Assembly: GCA_040905665.1 (NCBI GenBank)
Contig: JBBDRD010000028.1
Location: 44,100 to 108,099, forward strand
Direction of reading: 5' to 3'
Length of the DNA stretch: 64,000 nt
DNA from: DASVCN01 sp040905665
GTDB lineage: Bacteria > Deinococcota > Deinococci > Deinococcales > Trueperaceae
The translations under genes were made by a program, and so were the position numbers. Of this stretch, positions 55,972-63,913 are shown piece after piece; positions within the stretch are counted from its first letter, which is position 1, and every line of letters starts with the position of its first letter. The notes beneath the pieces are model-generated. The model was given only the letters and a program-made list of their open reading frames with translations, was not told the DNA's origin and searched no databases.

Positions 55972-58617
55972 GTGACGGAAGAAGATGGAGTTGCCTGCAA
56001 TCGGGAGCTGGCGAGCCGCTACGATCCCGCTGAGGTCGAGGCCAAGTGGGTGCAGCGCTGGGTCCGGGAGCCTTTTACCGCCGACGCCGCTAGCGACCGC
56101 GTACCGTTCTGCATCGTCATACCGCCGCCCAACGTCACCGGCAATCTCCATCTGGGTCATGCCTTCGATAATGCGATAATAGACACGCTCATTCGATTCA
56201 AGCGAATGCAGGGCTATGAGGCGCTGTTTCAACCGGGCACCGACCACGCGGGGATCAGCACGCAGGTACAGGTAGAAAAGGCGCTCCGCGAGGAGGGCAT
56301 AAGCCGCCATGAATTGGGCCGTGAGGCCTTTCTGCAGCGGGTCTGGGAGTGGAAAGAGCGCTTCGGTGGGATCATCCTCGAGCAGCTCCAGCGGCTAGGC
56401 ATTTCGGCGGACTGGACCAGAACGCGCTTCACCATGGACGAAGGGCTTTCCAGGGCGGTCCGCAAGCAGTTCGTAGACCTCTATCATCAAGGCTTGATCT
56501 ACCGCGGTGAACGGATAGTCAACTGGGACCCGATAAGCCAGACCACGCTCAGCGACCTCGAAGTCGAACGCGAGGAGCGCGCCGGCAAGCTCTATACGCT
56601 TGCTTACCAGCTGGAAGAGAGCGGGCTGGAAGAGAGCGGGGAGATTCGAATCGCTACCGTGCGACCCGAAACCATCTTCGCCGACCAGGCAGTGGCGGTT
56701 CATCCTAACGACGACCGCTACCGCTCGCTGGTGGGGAAGCGGGTGCGCATACCCCTTACCGATCGCTGGGTCCCGGTCATTACCGACGAAGCCGTGGAGA
56801 TGGAGTTCGGCACTGGCGCGCTCAAGATCACCCCGGCTCACGACCCGACCGATTTCGAGATCGGGGAGCGCCACCGCTTGGAGCGCCCCAGCGTCATCGA
56901 CCTAGAAGCGAAACTGAAGGGCGAGCTGGTGCCGGAACGGTTCCGCGGGATGGACCGTTTCGAGGCGCGCAGCGCCGTGGTGGAGGCGCTGCGAAGCGAG
57001 GGGACGCTCGTCGAGGAGCGCCACCACACTATTCCGATCGGCCTGTCGCAACGCACCAACGAGCCGGTCGAGCCGATCCTCAGCACCCAATGGTGGTTCC
57101 GGATGGGGGAGGTTGCTCCGAAGGTTCTGGAGGGACTGGACCGAGGCGATATGCGGCTCCACCCCGACAGGTACGAGAAGGTGAACCGGGAGTGGCTCAC
57201 CAACCTGCGGGATTGGAACATTTCACGCCAGCTCTGGTGGGGTCACCAGATTCCTGCCTGGTACGACGATGAGGGGAACGTCTACGTTCCGAGCCCGGAC
57301 GACCCCTACACCGATCCGACCGCATTGCCGGAGAACTCGGCCAAGCGTCTGACTCAAGATCCCGATGTCTTCGACACCTGGTTCTCTTCGAACCTCTGGC
57401 CCTTCAGTACCCTCGGCTGGCCGAACGAGGAGGACCCGTTCTTCCGGAAGTTCTATCCGACCTCGGTTCTGGTAACCGGTTACGACATCCTCTTCTTTTG
57501 GGTCACCAAGATGCAACTCGCCGGCTATCAGCACACCGGTCGCGCCCCGTTTAGCGACATAATGCTGCACGGCCTGGTACTCGATGCTCAGGGGCAGAAG
57601 ATGTCCAAGTCGAAAGGGAACGGCATCGATCCTCTCGACGTGATCAACGAGCACGGCGCCGACGCCCTTCGCTTCGCCACCACCCACGCTTCTACCGGCG
57701 GCCAGGACGTTCGCTGGGACGACAGGCGCGTGGAGATGGGGCGCAACTTCAACAACAAGTTATGGAACGCCACCCGTTTCGCGCTTATGAACCTGGAGGG
57801 CGACGTCGATCATGGTGCGCCGAGCAGTTTGCCCGACCGCTGGATACTCAGCAGACTGCAACGGGCAACCGCCGAAATGACCCGCCATCTCGAAGCATTC
57901 GACCTGGGCATGGCCAATCGCGCGGCGTACGACTTCGTCTGGTCCGAGTTCTGCGATTGGTACCTGGAGGCGGCCAAACCTGCCCTCAAGCGCGACGATC
58001 CTCGCACCCGAGCCGTGCTGCACGAGGTCCTCGAGGCCCTGCTGCGGCTGCTACATCCGCTCGTCCCCTTCATCACAAGCGAGCTGTGGGAGACCCTCGG
58101 TCACGAAGAACAGATCGCGCTTGCCCCCTGGCCGCTGGTCGACGAGAGCCAGCTCGACGAGGCCGCGGAGCGTGAGTTCGAACTCCTGCAGGAGGCGGTG
58201 GGTGCGCTTCGCACCCTGCGAAGCGAAGCCAATCTGCAGCCCGGCCAGGTAGTCCCTATCCATGCTGTGGGCGAGGGCGCGAAGATACTCGAAGAGAACC
58301 GCGAGGTCTTCGAAAGCCTGGGGCGCGTGGAGCTTCGCGGCGAAGAGGCCAGCGGGCCGACACTGACCCAACCCCTACCCACCGTTGAGCTGCTCTTGCC
58401 GCTCGCCGGCCTCGTCGACGTCGAGGAGTGGCGCACCCGACAGGAGAAGCGACTGGGTGAGTTGCTTCTACAGCAGGAGCGCAGCGAGAAGAAGTTGTCC
58501 AGTCCGGGGTTCATCAAGAAGGCGCCCGAGGCGGTCGTTGAGGAGGAGCGCCGCCGGGTCGCCGAGGCGAAGATGGTCATGGAGCGGCTGCGTGCAAGTT
58601 TGGAGCGACTAACCTAA
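55972..58617 (+). CDS. valS: Valyl-tRNA synthetase
   Basis: ValS charges tRNA-Val. The product is 881 residues, normal length. Class I motifs are HLGH at 60-63 (HIGH) and KMSKS at 543-547. The CP1 editing domain lies between about 190 and 340 (GTGALKITPAHDPTDFEIG). The anticodon-binding domain and a C-terminal coiled-coil arm (about 810-881) are complete. GTG at 55972 directly follows the TTTTTT of the T-box terminator; its ribosome binding site GGAGGAGG is the 3' strand of that terminator, so uncharged tRNA-Val should control both read-through and initiation. Confidence 0.96.
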   Translation: MTEEDGVACNRELASRYDPAEVEAKWVQRWVREPFTADAASDRVPFCIVIPPPNVTGNLHLGHAFDNAIIDTLIRFKRMQGYEALFQPGTDHAGISTQVQVEKALREEGISRHELGREAFLQRVWEWKERFGGIILEQLQRLGISADWTRTRFTMDEGLSRAVRKQFVDLYHQGLIYRGERIVNWDPISQTTLSDLEVEREERAGKLYTLAYQLEESGLEESGEIRIATVRPETIFADQAVAVHPNDDRYRSLVGKRVRIPLTDRWVPVITDEAVEMEFGTGALKITPAHDPTDFEIGERHRLERPSVIDLEAKLKGELVPERFRGMDRFEARSAVVEALRSEGTLVEERHHTIPIGLSQRTNEPVEPILSTQWWFRMGEVAPKVLEGLDRGDMRLHPDRYEKVNREWLTNLRDWNISRQLWWGHQIPAWYDDEGNVYVPSPDDPYTDPTALPENSAKRLTQDPDVFDTWFSSNLWPFSTLGWPNEEDPFFRKFYPTSVLVTGYDILFFWVTKMQLAGYQHTGRAPFSDIMLHGLVLDAQGQKMSKSKGNGIDPLDVINEHGADALRFATTHASTGGQDVRWDDRRVEMGRNFNNKLWNATRFALMNLEGDVDHGAPSSLPDRWILSRLQRATAEMTRHLEAFDLGMANRAAYDFVWSEFCDWYLEAAKPALKRDDPRTRAVLHEVLEALLRLLHPLVPFITSELWETLGHEEQIALAPWPLVDESQLDEAAEREFELLQEAVGALRTLRSEANLQPGQVVPIHAVGEGAKILEENREVFESLGRVELRGEEASGPTLTQPLPTVELLLPLAGLVDVEEWRTRQEKRLGELLLQQERSEKKLSSPGFIKKAPEAVVEEERRRVAEAKMVMERLRASLERLT

Positions 58618-58634
58618 AGAGCGACTGATCTAAA
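58603..58634 (+). repeat. 16-bp tandem duplication across the valS stop
   Basis: GAGCGACTNANCTAAA occurs twice in tandem (58603-58618 and 58619-58634) with two mismatches. The first copy carries the last valS codons and its TAA. Confidence 0.6.
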
Positions 58635-58681
58635 GAAGGACGCACCGTGACAGGCGGGTAGGTAACCTCATGGAAGGCCGC

Positions 58682-58687
58682 TAGGCT
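58682..58687 (+). promoter_or_regulatory. -10 box of the PstS-like gene
   Basis: TAGGCT ends 6 nt before the GTG at 58694, with no ribosome binding site. Leaderless arrangement. Confidence 0.6.
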
Positions 58688-58693
58688 GACGGT

Positions 58694-59668
58694 GTGGAAC
58701 CTCCGCGACTGGCATTCCGAACCGTGGTGTGCTTACTCCTGCTCGTTGCGTTATCGAGCGCGACTGCCCAGGCCCTGCGAGTAGATGGCTCATCGACCCT
58801 TCATCCGGCGCTGGTGGCGGTCGCAGCGGAGTTAGCCGAAAAGCTGCCTGATACCACTATCGAGCTAGGCTTCAGCGGGACCGGGGGCGGCTTCGACCTG
58901 TTCTGCAGGGGGGCCGCACAGATCATCGGTGCCAGCCGCCTGGCCAGCGCTCAGGAGCGAGAGGCCTGTGCCGCCAACGGGGTCGAATTCGTAGTTGTCC
59001 CGGTCGCCCTGGACGCGGTGATCATGGTCGTGAACCAGGACAACGACTGGGCCCTCTGTCTGACGCTGGACGAGCTGCGCCGGATGTGGCGGTCGGATTC
59101 CTCGGTCGAGCGCTGGAGCGATCTGCGACCCGATTGGCCCAGCCAGGAGATTCACTTTTATGCTCCCGGTGTTGCCAGCGGCACAAATAGCTTTTGGAAC
59201 GAACGAGTGGTGGGTGAACCGAGCGGGATGCGAACCGATTTCTTTCCCAGCGAAGATGACCGGTGGTTGGCCCAGTCGGTGGCCACCGACCTTAACGCCG
59301 TTTCATTCTTCGGCCGTGCTTACGTCGTGCAGGAGGCGGATAGGCTGAGGGCAGTCGCCGTCGACGACGGCATGGGTTGTATCGATCCAGCTTCGCTGGC
59401 GCGCCCGTGGTCGAGCCGCTGGCCGTTCATCCGGCCCCTGTTTCTTTACCTGTCAATGACCTCGGCCGAGTCGCAAGATGCCGTGACGATGTTCGTCGAA
59501 CTCTTTCTGTCCCAATGGGGTCAGGAGCAGTTGACGGCGGCCGGATACCTTCCGCTTGGTGAAGGGGTATTACGTGCCTCTCGAGAGCGATTCCGGTCCC
59601 GGGTAACTGGTCCGCTGCCGGCCGAGTTCAGTGGTAAGGCGCTGCTCATGCGACTGCCGGGGAACTAG
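58694..59668 (+). CDS. PstS-like phosphate-binding protein
   Basis: The product is 324 residues with a signal peptide (about 1-26, ending ATAQA). The PstS/SphX-type fold is seen from VDGSSTLHPALVAVAAEL (phosphate-loop Ser/Thr cluster), FSGTGGGFDLFCRGAAQIIGASR, VPVALDAVIMVVNQ and LTLDELRRMWRSD, then FYAPGVASGTNSFWNERV. These residues normally contact phosphate, so phosphate or a similar oxyanion is the likely ligand. No pstCAB or phoU lies nearby, so it may be a stand-alone sensor or work with a distant transporter. GTG start set by the -10 box. Convergent with pth. Confidence 0.85.
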   Translation: MEPPRLAFRTVVCLLLLVALSSATAQALRVDGSSTLHPALVAVAAELAEKLPDTTIELGFSGTGGGFDLFCRGAAQIIGASRLASAQEREACAANGVEFVVVPVALDAVIMVVNQDNDWALCLTLDELRRMWRSDSSVERWSDLRPDWPSQEIHFYAPGVASGTNSFWNERVVGEPSGMRTDFFPSEDDRWLAQSVATDLNAVSFFGRAYVVQEADRLRAVAVDDGMGCIDPASLARPWSSRWPFIRPLFLYLSMTSAESQDAVTMFVELFLSQWGQEQLTAAGYLPLGEGVLRASRERFRSRVTGPLPAEFSGKALLMRLPGN

Positions 59669-59685
59669 CGCCGGTCGAGCCGCGG

Positions 59686-60273
59686 TTACGAATCCTCTGC
59701 CTCGACTTCTTGGCTTTGCTGGGCCAAGTCCAAGCCGTTGACACTGTTCATGGCCGTGTCGATGCCCTCCCGAAGTCCGTGCTCGACAGCGTCGGCGGCA
59801 ACGATGACCACGCGCTGGAGCAGATCTTTCTCCTCTTCGAGGAAGCGGCTGAGGACCCAGTTGTCGACCGGCCAGCCCTCGGGAGGACGCGAAATTCCAA
59901 GCTTGAGGCGCCAGAAGCCGGGGCCGACGCGGGCAATAGTGTCGCTCACTCCGCGCTGTCCGCCCGCTCCGCCGCCCATCTTGAAGCGCAGGCGTCCCAG
60001 TGGGAGATCGAGATCGTCGTGAACGACGAGCAGCTCTCCCGGCCCTGTCCGTGCAGCCGAGGCAGCACTCTGGATCGCTCGTCCGGAAGCGTTCATAAAG
60101 GTTCCGGGCTTGTAGAGCGTAACGGCACCCAGCTTGCACGCCTCGCCACCACGCGCCTTGCGAAAGCGGAGGTCGTGACGTCGTGCCAACTCGTCGAGCA
60201 CCAGGAAACCCATGTTGTGGCGGGTGTTTTGGTAGCGCACGCCGGGGTTTCCCAGTCCGGCAATCAGTTTCAT
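59686..60273 (-). CDS. pth: Peptidyl-tRNA hydrolase
   Basis: Pth frees stalled peptidyl-tRNAs. The 195-residue product has IAGLGNPGVRYQNTRHNMGF with N9 and catalytic H19, KPGTFMNASG (N61 region) and VVHDDLDLPLG. The usual GGHNGLRS motif reads GGQRGVSD (Q106, R107), so the family's His-Asn pair is replaced. The rest of the fold is intact, so the change is probably a lineage variant, though activity should be slower if that Asn is needed. A 10-residue acidic tail is extra. It starts 8 nt after the rplY stop, forming an rplY-pth pair as in many bacteria. Confidence 0.93.
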   Translation of the reverse strand: MKLIAGLGNPGVRYQNTRHNMGFLVLDELARRHDLRFRKARGGEACKLGAVTLYKPGTFMNASGRAIQSAASAARTGPGELLVVHDDLDLPLGRLRFKMGGGAGGQRGVSDTIARVGPGFWRLKLGISRPPEGWPVDNWVLSRFLEEEKDLLQRVVIVAADAVEHGLREGIDTAMNSVNGLDLAQQSQEVEAEDS

Positions 60274-60281
60274 TCCGCCAA

Positions 60282-60914
60282 TTACTCTTCTGTTTCCTCG
60301 TCCTCTGCGCCTTCATGACCGATGATCGCGGGTTCGGCCTCTGTTTCCTCGGCGGCGGCGGTTTCGGCGTCCTCGGCCACCCTGGGCGGTACAACCGCGA
60401 TCACCGTGAGTTCGAGATCATCGAGTACCGTTGCCTGCTTGGGCAATAGGCCGACGATATCCTTGATGTGAATTGAGTCGCCGATGGCGAGCGCGCCGAT
60501 CTCCAGTTCGATATGCTCGGGGATATAGCGCGGCAGGATGCTGATGTGCACCTCGCGACGCTGCACGTCCAACTGACCCCCTTCGCGAACGCCAACCGGC
60601 GTCCCCTTGAGGTCCAGGTGTACGTGTACGTCCACCGCCTGTCCGGCTGTCACCGCGTAGAAGTCGACGTGCTGCGGCAAACGGCGGCGCTTGTGCATCT
60701 GAACCGCCTTCACCAGGACCTCGTGCGTTTGGCCGTCAACGTCCAGGTCGATGACGTGAGAGGTGCCCTGGCTGCGGAAGACCTTGTCGAATTCGCGCAA
60801 GTTCATGCTCACCGGCACGTTGAGCGCCTTGTTGTACATAATGCCAGGCAGGCGTCCAGCACGCCGTAGGCTCGCCGTGTCCTCGCCGGCGCGTTTCTCG
60901 ACTGACAGCTTCAT
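60282..60914 (-). CDS. rplY: Ribosomal protein L25 (general stress/CTC type)
   Basis: bL25 of the long CTC form, 210 residues: N-terminal 5S rRNA-binding domain (about 1-95, LRRAGRLPGIMYN, VLVKAVQMHKRRRLPQHVDFY), a second beta domain (about 100-180) and an acidic Glu/Ala-rich tail (about 182-210). The CTC form links 5S rRNA to the 50S central protuberance. ATG at 60914 has AGGAGG 4 nt upstream. A TATGCT -10-like box lies about 40 nt upstream, and beyond it are three phased palindromes that may regulate the gene. Confidence 0.93.
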   Translation of the reverse strand: MKLSVEKRAGEDTASLRRAGRLPGIMYNKALNVPVSMNLREFDKVFRSQGTSHVIDLDVDGQTHEVLVKAVQMHKRRRLPQHVDFYAVTAGQAVDVHVHLDLKGTPVGVREGGQLDVQRREVHISILPRYIPEHIELEIGALAIGDSIHIKDIVGLLPKQATVLDDLELTVIAVVPPRVAEDAETAAAEETEAEPAIIGHEGAEDEETEE

Positions 60915-61000
60915 CGTTCCTCCTGAGTGATCGCGCCCTCATCACGGGAGCATAGGCTCCGGCGCGGCACATCGATCAACATCCGGCGCTCGCCCGCTTA

Positions 61001-61043
61001 GTCTTTAGAGACTCGGTCTTTAAAGACACAAGTCTTTAGAGAC
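61001..61043. repeat. Three phased 12-bp palindromes upstream of rplY
   Basis: GTCTTTAGAGAC (61001-61012), GTCTTTAAAGAC (61016-61027, a perfect palindrome) and GTCTTTAGAGAC (61032-61043) repeat every 15-16 bp. They sit in the 203-nt gap between rplY and prs, about 90 bp upstream of the rplY start and just outside its likely promoter. They could be a cooperative operator or an array of small hairpins at the end of the prs transcript. They are far too few and short for a CRISPR. Confidence 0.75.
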
Positions 61044-61117
61044 AGTGCGGTTGCGACGCCAGCTCATCCAGCGTGCCAGCATACTTGTTCAGCACCCGAA
61101 CTGTCCAGCCGAGGAAG

Positions 61118-62059
61118 TCAGTTCCTAAAAAGCGAGCTCACCGACACGTGCTCGTGGACGTTCTTTATCGCTTTGGCCAACAGCGGTGCGACCGAGAGGA
61201 CCTCGACGCGATCGAAGTCGTCGGCGAAGGGGATGGTATCGGTCACGCAGACCTTCTGGATGGACTCGACGGATAGTCTCTCCAGTGCCGGAGGGGTGAA
61301 GACTGCGTGCGTGGCGGCCACGGTTATCTCGGGAATCGCTCCCAGTCGCAGCAGGGCGTCTATGCCCCGGCTCATGGTGCTGGCGGTGGAGATCATGTCG
61401 TCGACCATGATCGGTCGCCTTCCGGCCACATCACCGATCACGTGGGTCACCTCGGTCTCGGTGGGCGAGGTGCGGCGCTTGTACAGCATCGCAAGCGGCA
61501 GGTTGAGGGTGTTTGCCAGCCGTCGCGCTTCGGTTGCACGGCCGATATCGGGAGAGACGACCACGTGATCGTCGAATCCGATGGTGCCCAGGTAGTCGGC
61601 CAGGATGTCCAGAGCGGTGAGATGATCGACTGGTACGTCGAAGAAACCCTGGATCTGTCCCGCGTGAAGGTCGATCGTGATCACCCGGTCGATGCCGGCG
61701 GTCTCGAGCATGTTGGCGATGAGCTTGGCCGTGACCGGCTCGCGAGCCTGCACCTTCTTGTCCTGCCGAGCGTAACCGAAGTAGGGGATAACCGCGTTTA
61801 TGCGCCAGGCCGAGGCGCGCCGCAAAGCGTCTATCAGTACCAGCAGTTCCATGATGTTGTGGTTCACGGGGTTGCAGGTGGATTGGATTAGGTAGCAGTC
61901 GGCGCCGCGTACCGACTCCTCGATTTGAATGCGCGTCTCACCATCCGGAAACTGCGATACCACGCCGTTGCTCAGTTCCTGACCCAGATGTTTGGCTACC
62001 GCCCGAGCCAGTTCGGGTGTGGCGGTACCAGAGAAGAGCTTGACGCTGTCGCCGATCAC
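61118..62059 (-). CDS. prs: Ribose-phosphate pyrophosphokinase
   Basis: Prs makes PRPP from ribose-5-phosphate and ATP for nucleotide, His and Trp synthesis. From GTG 62059 the product is 313 residues, normal length, starting MIGDSVKLFSGTATPELA. Motifs: FPDGETRIQIEESVRG, PYFGYARQDKK (ATP loop), DLHAGQIQGFFDVPVDHL (metal and substrate) and the PRPP loop VDDMISTASTM. The extra N-terminal in-frame sequence upstream of 62059 has no family similarity. The start overlaps the stop of a 16-codon leader ORF (GTGA), and no ribosome binding site precedes the GTG itself. Confidence 0.93.
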   Translation of the reverse strand: MIGDSVKLFSGTATPELARAVAKHLGQELSNGVVSQFPDGETRIQIEESVRGADCYLIQSTCNPVNHNIMELLVLIDALRRASAWRINAVIPYFGYARQDKKVQAREPVTAKLIANMLETAGIDRVITIDLHAGQIQGFFDVPVDHLTALDILADYLGTIGFDDHVVVSPDIGRATEARRLANTLNLPLAMLYKRRTSPTETEVTHVIGDVAGRRPIMVDDMISTASTMSRGIDALLRLGAIPEITVAATHAVFTPPALERLSVESIQKVCVTDTIPFADDFDRVEVLSVAPLLAKAIKNVHEHVSVSSLFRN

Positions 62060-62106
62060 GACGCGTTCACGACGGTTGCGGCGTGAGGGGGCTGTAACGG
62101 TTGCAT
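62056..62106 (-). CDS. 16-codon leader ORF coupled to prs
   Basis: ATG at 62106 is preceded by AGAGGT and encodes MQPLQPPHAATVVNAS, then TGA at 62058-62056. That TGA overlaps the prs GTG start in a GTGA motif. Because prs has no ribosome binding site of its own, ribosomes ending on this ORF may reinitiate at prs. It is too short to judge by composition; the support is positional. Confidence 0.45.
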   Translation of the reverse strand: MQPLQPPHAATVVNAS

Positions 62107-62159
62107 GGGTACCTCTCAAAGTGGGGGTAGACCGGCCGTTAGGCCGCGAGCCACCGCAG

Positions 62160-62165
62160 AGTATA
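62160..62165 (-). promoter_or_regulatory. -10 box of the prs transcript
   Basis: TATACT on the minus strand, preceded by TGG (an extended -10 feature), would start transcription near 62153, about 46 nt before the leader ORF. It lies in the rny-prs gap on the rny side. Confidence 0.55.
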
Positions 62166-62242
62166 CCCAAACCGTGGGGAACATCCGTTGCCAACCTCCG
62201 CGGTGCGGCAACGGTGCGGTTGGGCAACGGACAAATTTTTGC

Positions 62243-63913
62243 CTAGCGAGCGTACTCCACTGCGCGCGATTCCCGCACCACCGTCACCTGGACCTGGCCC
62301 GGGTACTCCATGTCCTGCTCGATGCGGTTAGCGATGTCTCGCGCCAGCAGCACCGCCGAGGCGTCGTCGATCTTGTCGGGTTCGACGATGATGCGGATCT
62401 CACGTCCTGCCTGAATTGCATAGCTCTTCTCGACGCCCGGAAAGGAGGTAGCTATGCTCTCAAGCCCCTCGAGGCGCTTGAGGTAGCTCTCCAGTGTCTC
62501 TCGCCGTGCGCCTGGTCGGGCCGCCGAGATTGCGTCGGCCGATTGCACGATGACGGGGTAGAGCGTTTCTGCCTGATCGAGATCGTGGTGGTGTGCTATG
62601 GCGTCCACCACTTCTTTAGGCTCACCGAAGCGGCGTCCGAGGTTGCCGCCGATCTCGGTGTGGGTGCCTTCGATCTCGCGATCGATCGATTTGCCAACGT
62701 CATGTAGCAGGCCGGCACGACGTGCCAGGGCCTCGTCGAGTCCCAGTTCGGCGGCGATGATGCCGCACAGGTGGGCGACCTGTACCGAGTGCTTGAGGAC
62801 GTTCTGGCCGTACGAGGTACGAAAGTGCATGCGCCCGAGCAATTGGATGAGGCCGGCCTTGACCCCCACCACGTTGGCTTCGAGCGACGCCTCGTCACCC
62901 CTTTCCCGAATGTACCCCTGCATCTCCTGCTGCGCCTTCTGCACTACCTCTTCGATACGTGCCGGGTGGATTCGTCCATCGGCCACCAGCTCGGTGAGCG
63001 CGATCATGGCCACCTCCCGGCGGATCGGGTTGAAGGAGGAGAGGAGCACCGCTTCGGGCGTGTCGTCGATTATCAGGTCGACGCCGGTGAGGCTCTCGAA
63101 GGCGCGGATATTGCGCCCCTCGCGGCCGATGATGCGGCCTTTCATGTTGTCGCTGGGGATGGGCACGACCGACACGGCTATTGCCGCCGATACCTCCGAG
63201 GCGCTTCGTTGGATCGCTTGAGCAACGATATCGAAACTCTTGCGCTTCGCCTCGGCGTCCGCCTTGTCCAGTGCCGCGCGTACCCGCACGGCCTTCTCCC
63301 GCTCCAACTCCTGGTCGAGACGACCAAGGATCATCTCGGTTGCCTGTTCGCGGCTGAGCATGGCGACCTGGTGCAGCTCGGTCTCGACCTGCGCCTCGCG
63401 CTCGCCCAAGGCGACTTCGCGAGCCCGCAGTTCGTCGCCGCGGGCGTTCAATTTCTCCTCGGCCTCATCGAGGCGCAAAGCCCTGGAGTCCTGCTGCTCT
63501 CCACGACGGTTCAGACGCTCTTCGAGTTGCTCGACCTTCTCACGATCGCGCTTGATCTCCTCACGCGCTTCACGCAGATCAGTGCGGCCCCGTTCGAGCT
63601 CGTCGCGGCTTCGTGAGAGTTCGGTTTCATTGATCTGCTGCTGGCGGTCGGACTCGGACTTGAGCTGCTGACGAAGCCGCTCCTCGTCCTGTGCAAGGCG
63701 CAGGCGATCCGAGGCGATCAGCTCACGCGCTTCGCTCTCGGCTATCTCCTGCGTTCGCCGGGCCTGTGCTTCGGCCTCGGCCAGGGTGCGCGATGCGTCG
63801 CTCTTGGCTTGCTCGAGCACACCCTGATCACCACGGCGTCGAAGCATGGAGCCGGCGACGAAGCCGACGATGGCAAAGACAACTACGAGCAGCAACCAGA
63901 CGACCGTGCTCAT
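62243..63913 (-). CDS. rny: Ribonuclease Y
   Basis: RNase Y is a membrane-bound endoribonuclease that starts mRNA decay. The 556-residue product has normal length: N-terminal TM at about 5-22 (STVVWLLLVVVFAIVGFVAG), a long coiled coil (about 28-210), a KH domain (SDNMKGRIIGREGRNIRAFE at about 250) and an HD domain with LLHDVGKSIDRE near 400 and the AHHHDLDQ segment, then a C-terminal domain. ATG at 63913 overlaps the upstream gene's stop (ATGA). The partner of a complete degradosome is not seen here. Confidence 0.95.
   Translation of the reverse strand: MSTVVWLLLVVVFAIVGFVAGSMLRRRGDQGVLEQAKSDASRTLAEAEAQARRTQEIAESEARELIASDRLRLAQDEERLRQQLKSESDRQQQINETELSRSRDELERGRTDLREAREEIKRDREKVEQLEERLNRRGEQQDSRALRLDEAEEKLNARGDELRAREVALGEREAQVETELHQVAMLSREQATEMILGRLDQELEREKAVRVRAALDKADAEAKRKSFDIVAQAIQRSASEVSAAIAVSVVPIPSDNMKGRIIGREGRNIRAFESLTGVDLIIDDTPEAVLLSSFNPIRREVAMIALTELVADGRIHPARIEEVVQKAQQEMQGYIRERGDEASLEANVVGVKAGLIQLLGRMHFRTSYGQNVLKHSVQVAHLCGIIAAELGLDEALARRAGLLHDVGKSIDREIEGTHTEIGGNLGRRFGEPKEVVDAIAHHHDLDQAETLYPVIVQSADAISAARPGARRETLESYLKRLEGLESIATSFPGVEKSYAIQAGREIRIIVEPDKIDDASAVLLARDIANRIEQDMEYPGQVQVTVVRESRAVEYAR

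Noticed and set aside
61001..61043. CRISPR-like short repeats
   Set aside because: The units are 12 bp with 3-4 bp between them. There are no spacers and no cas genes, so this is a palindrome cluster.
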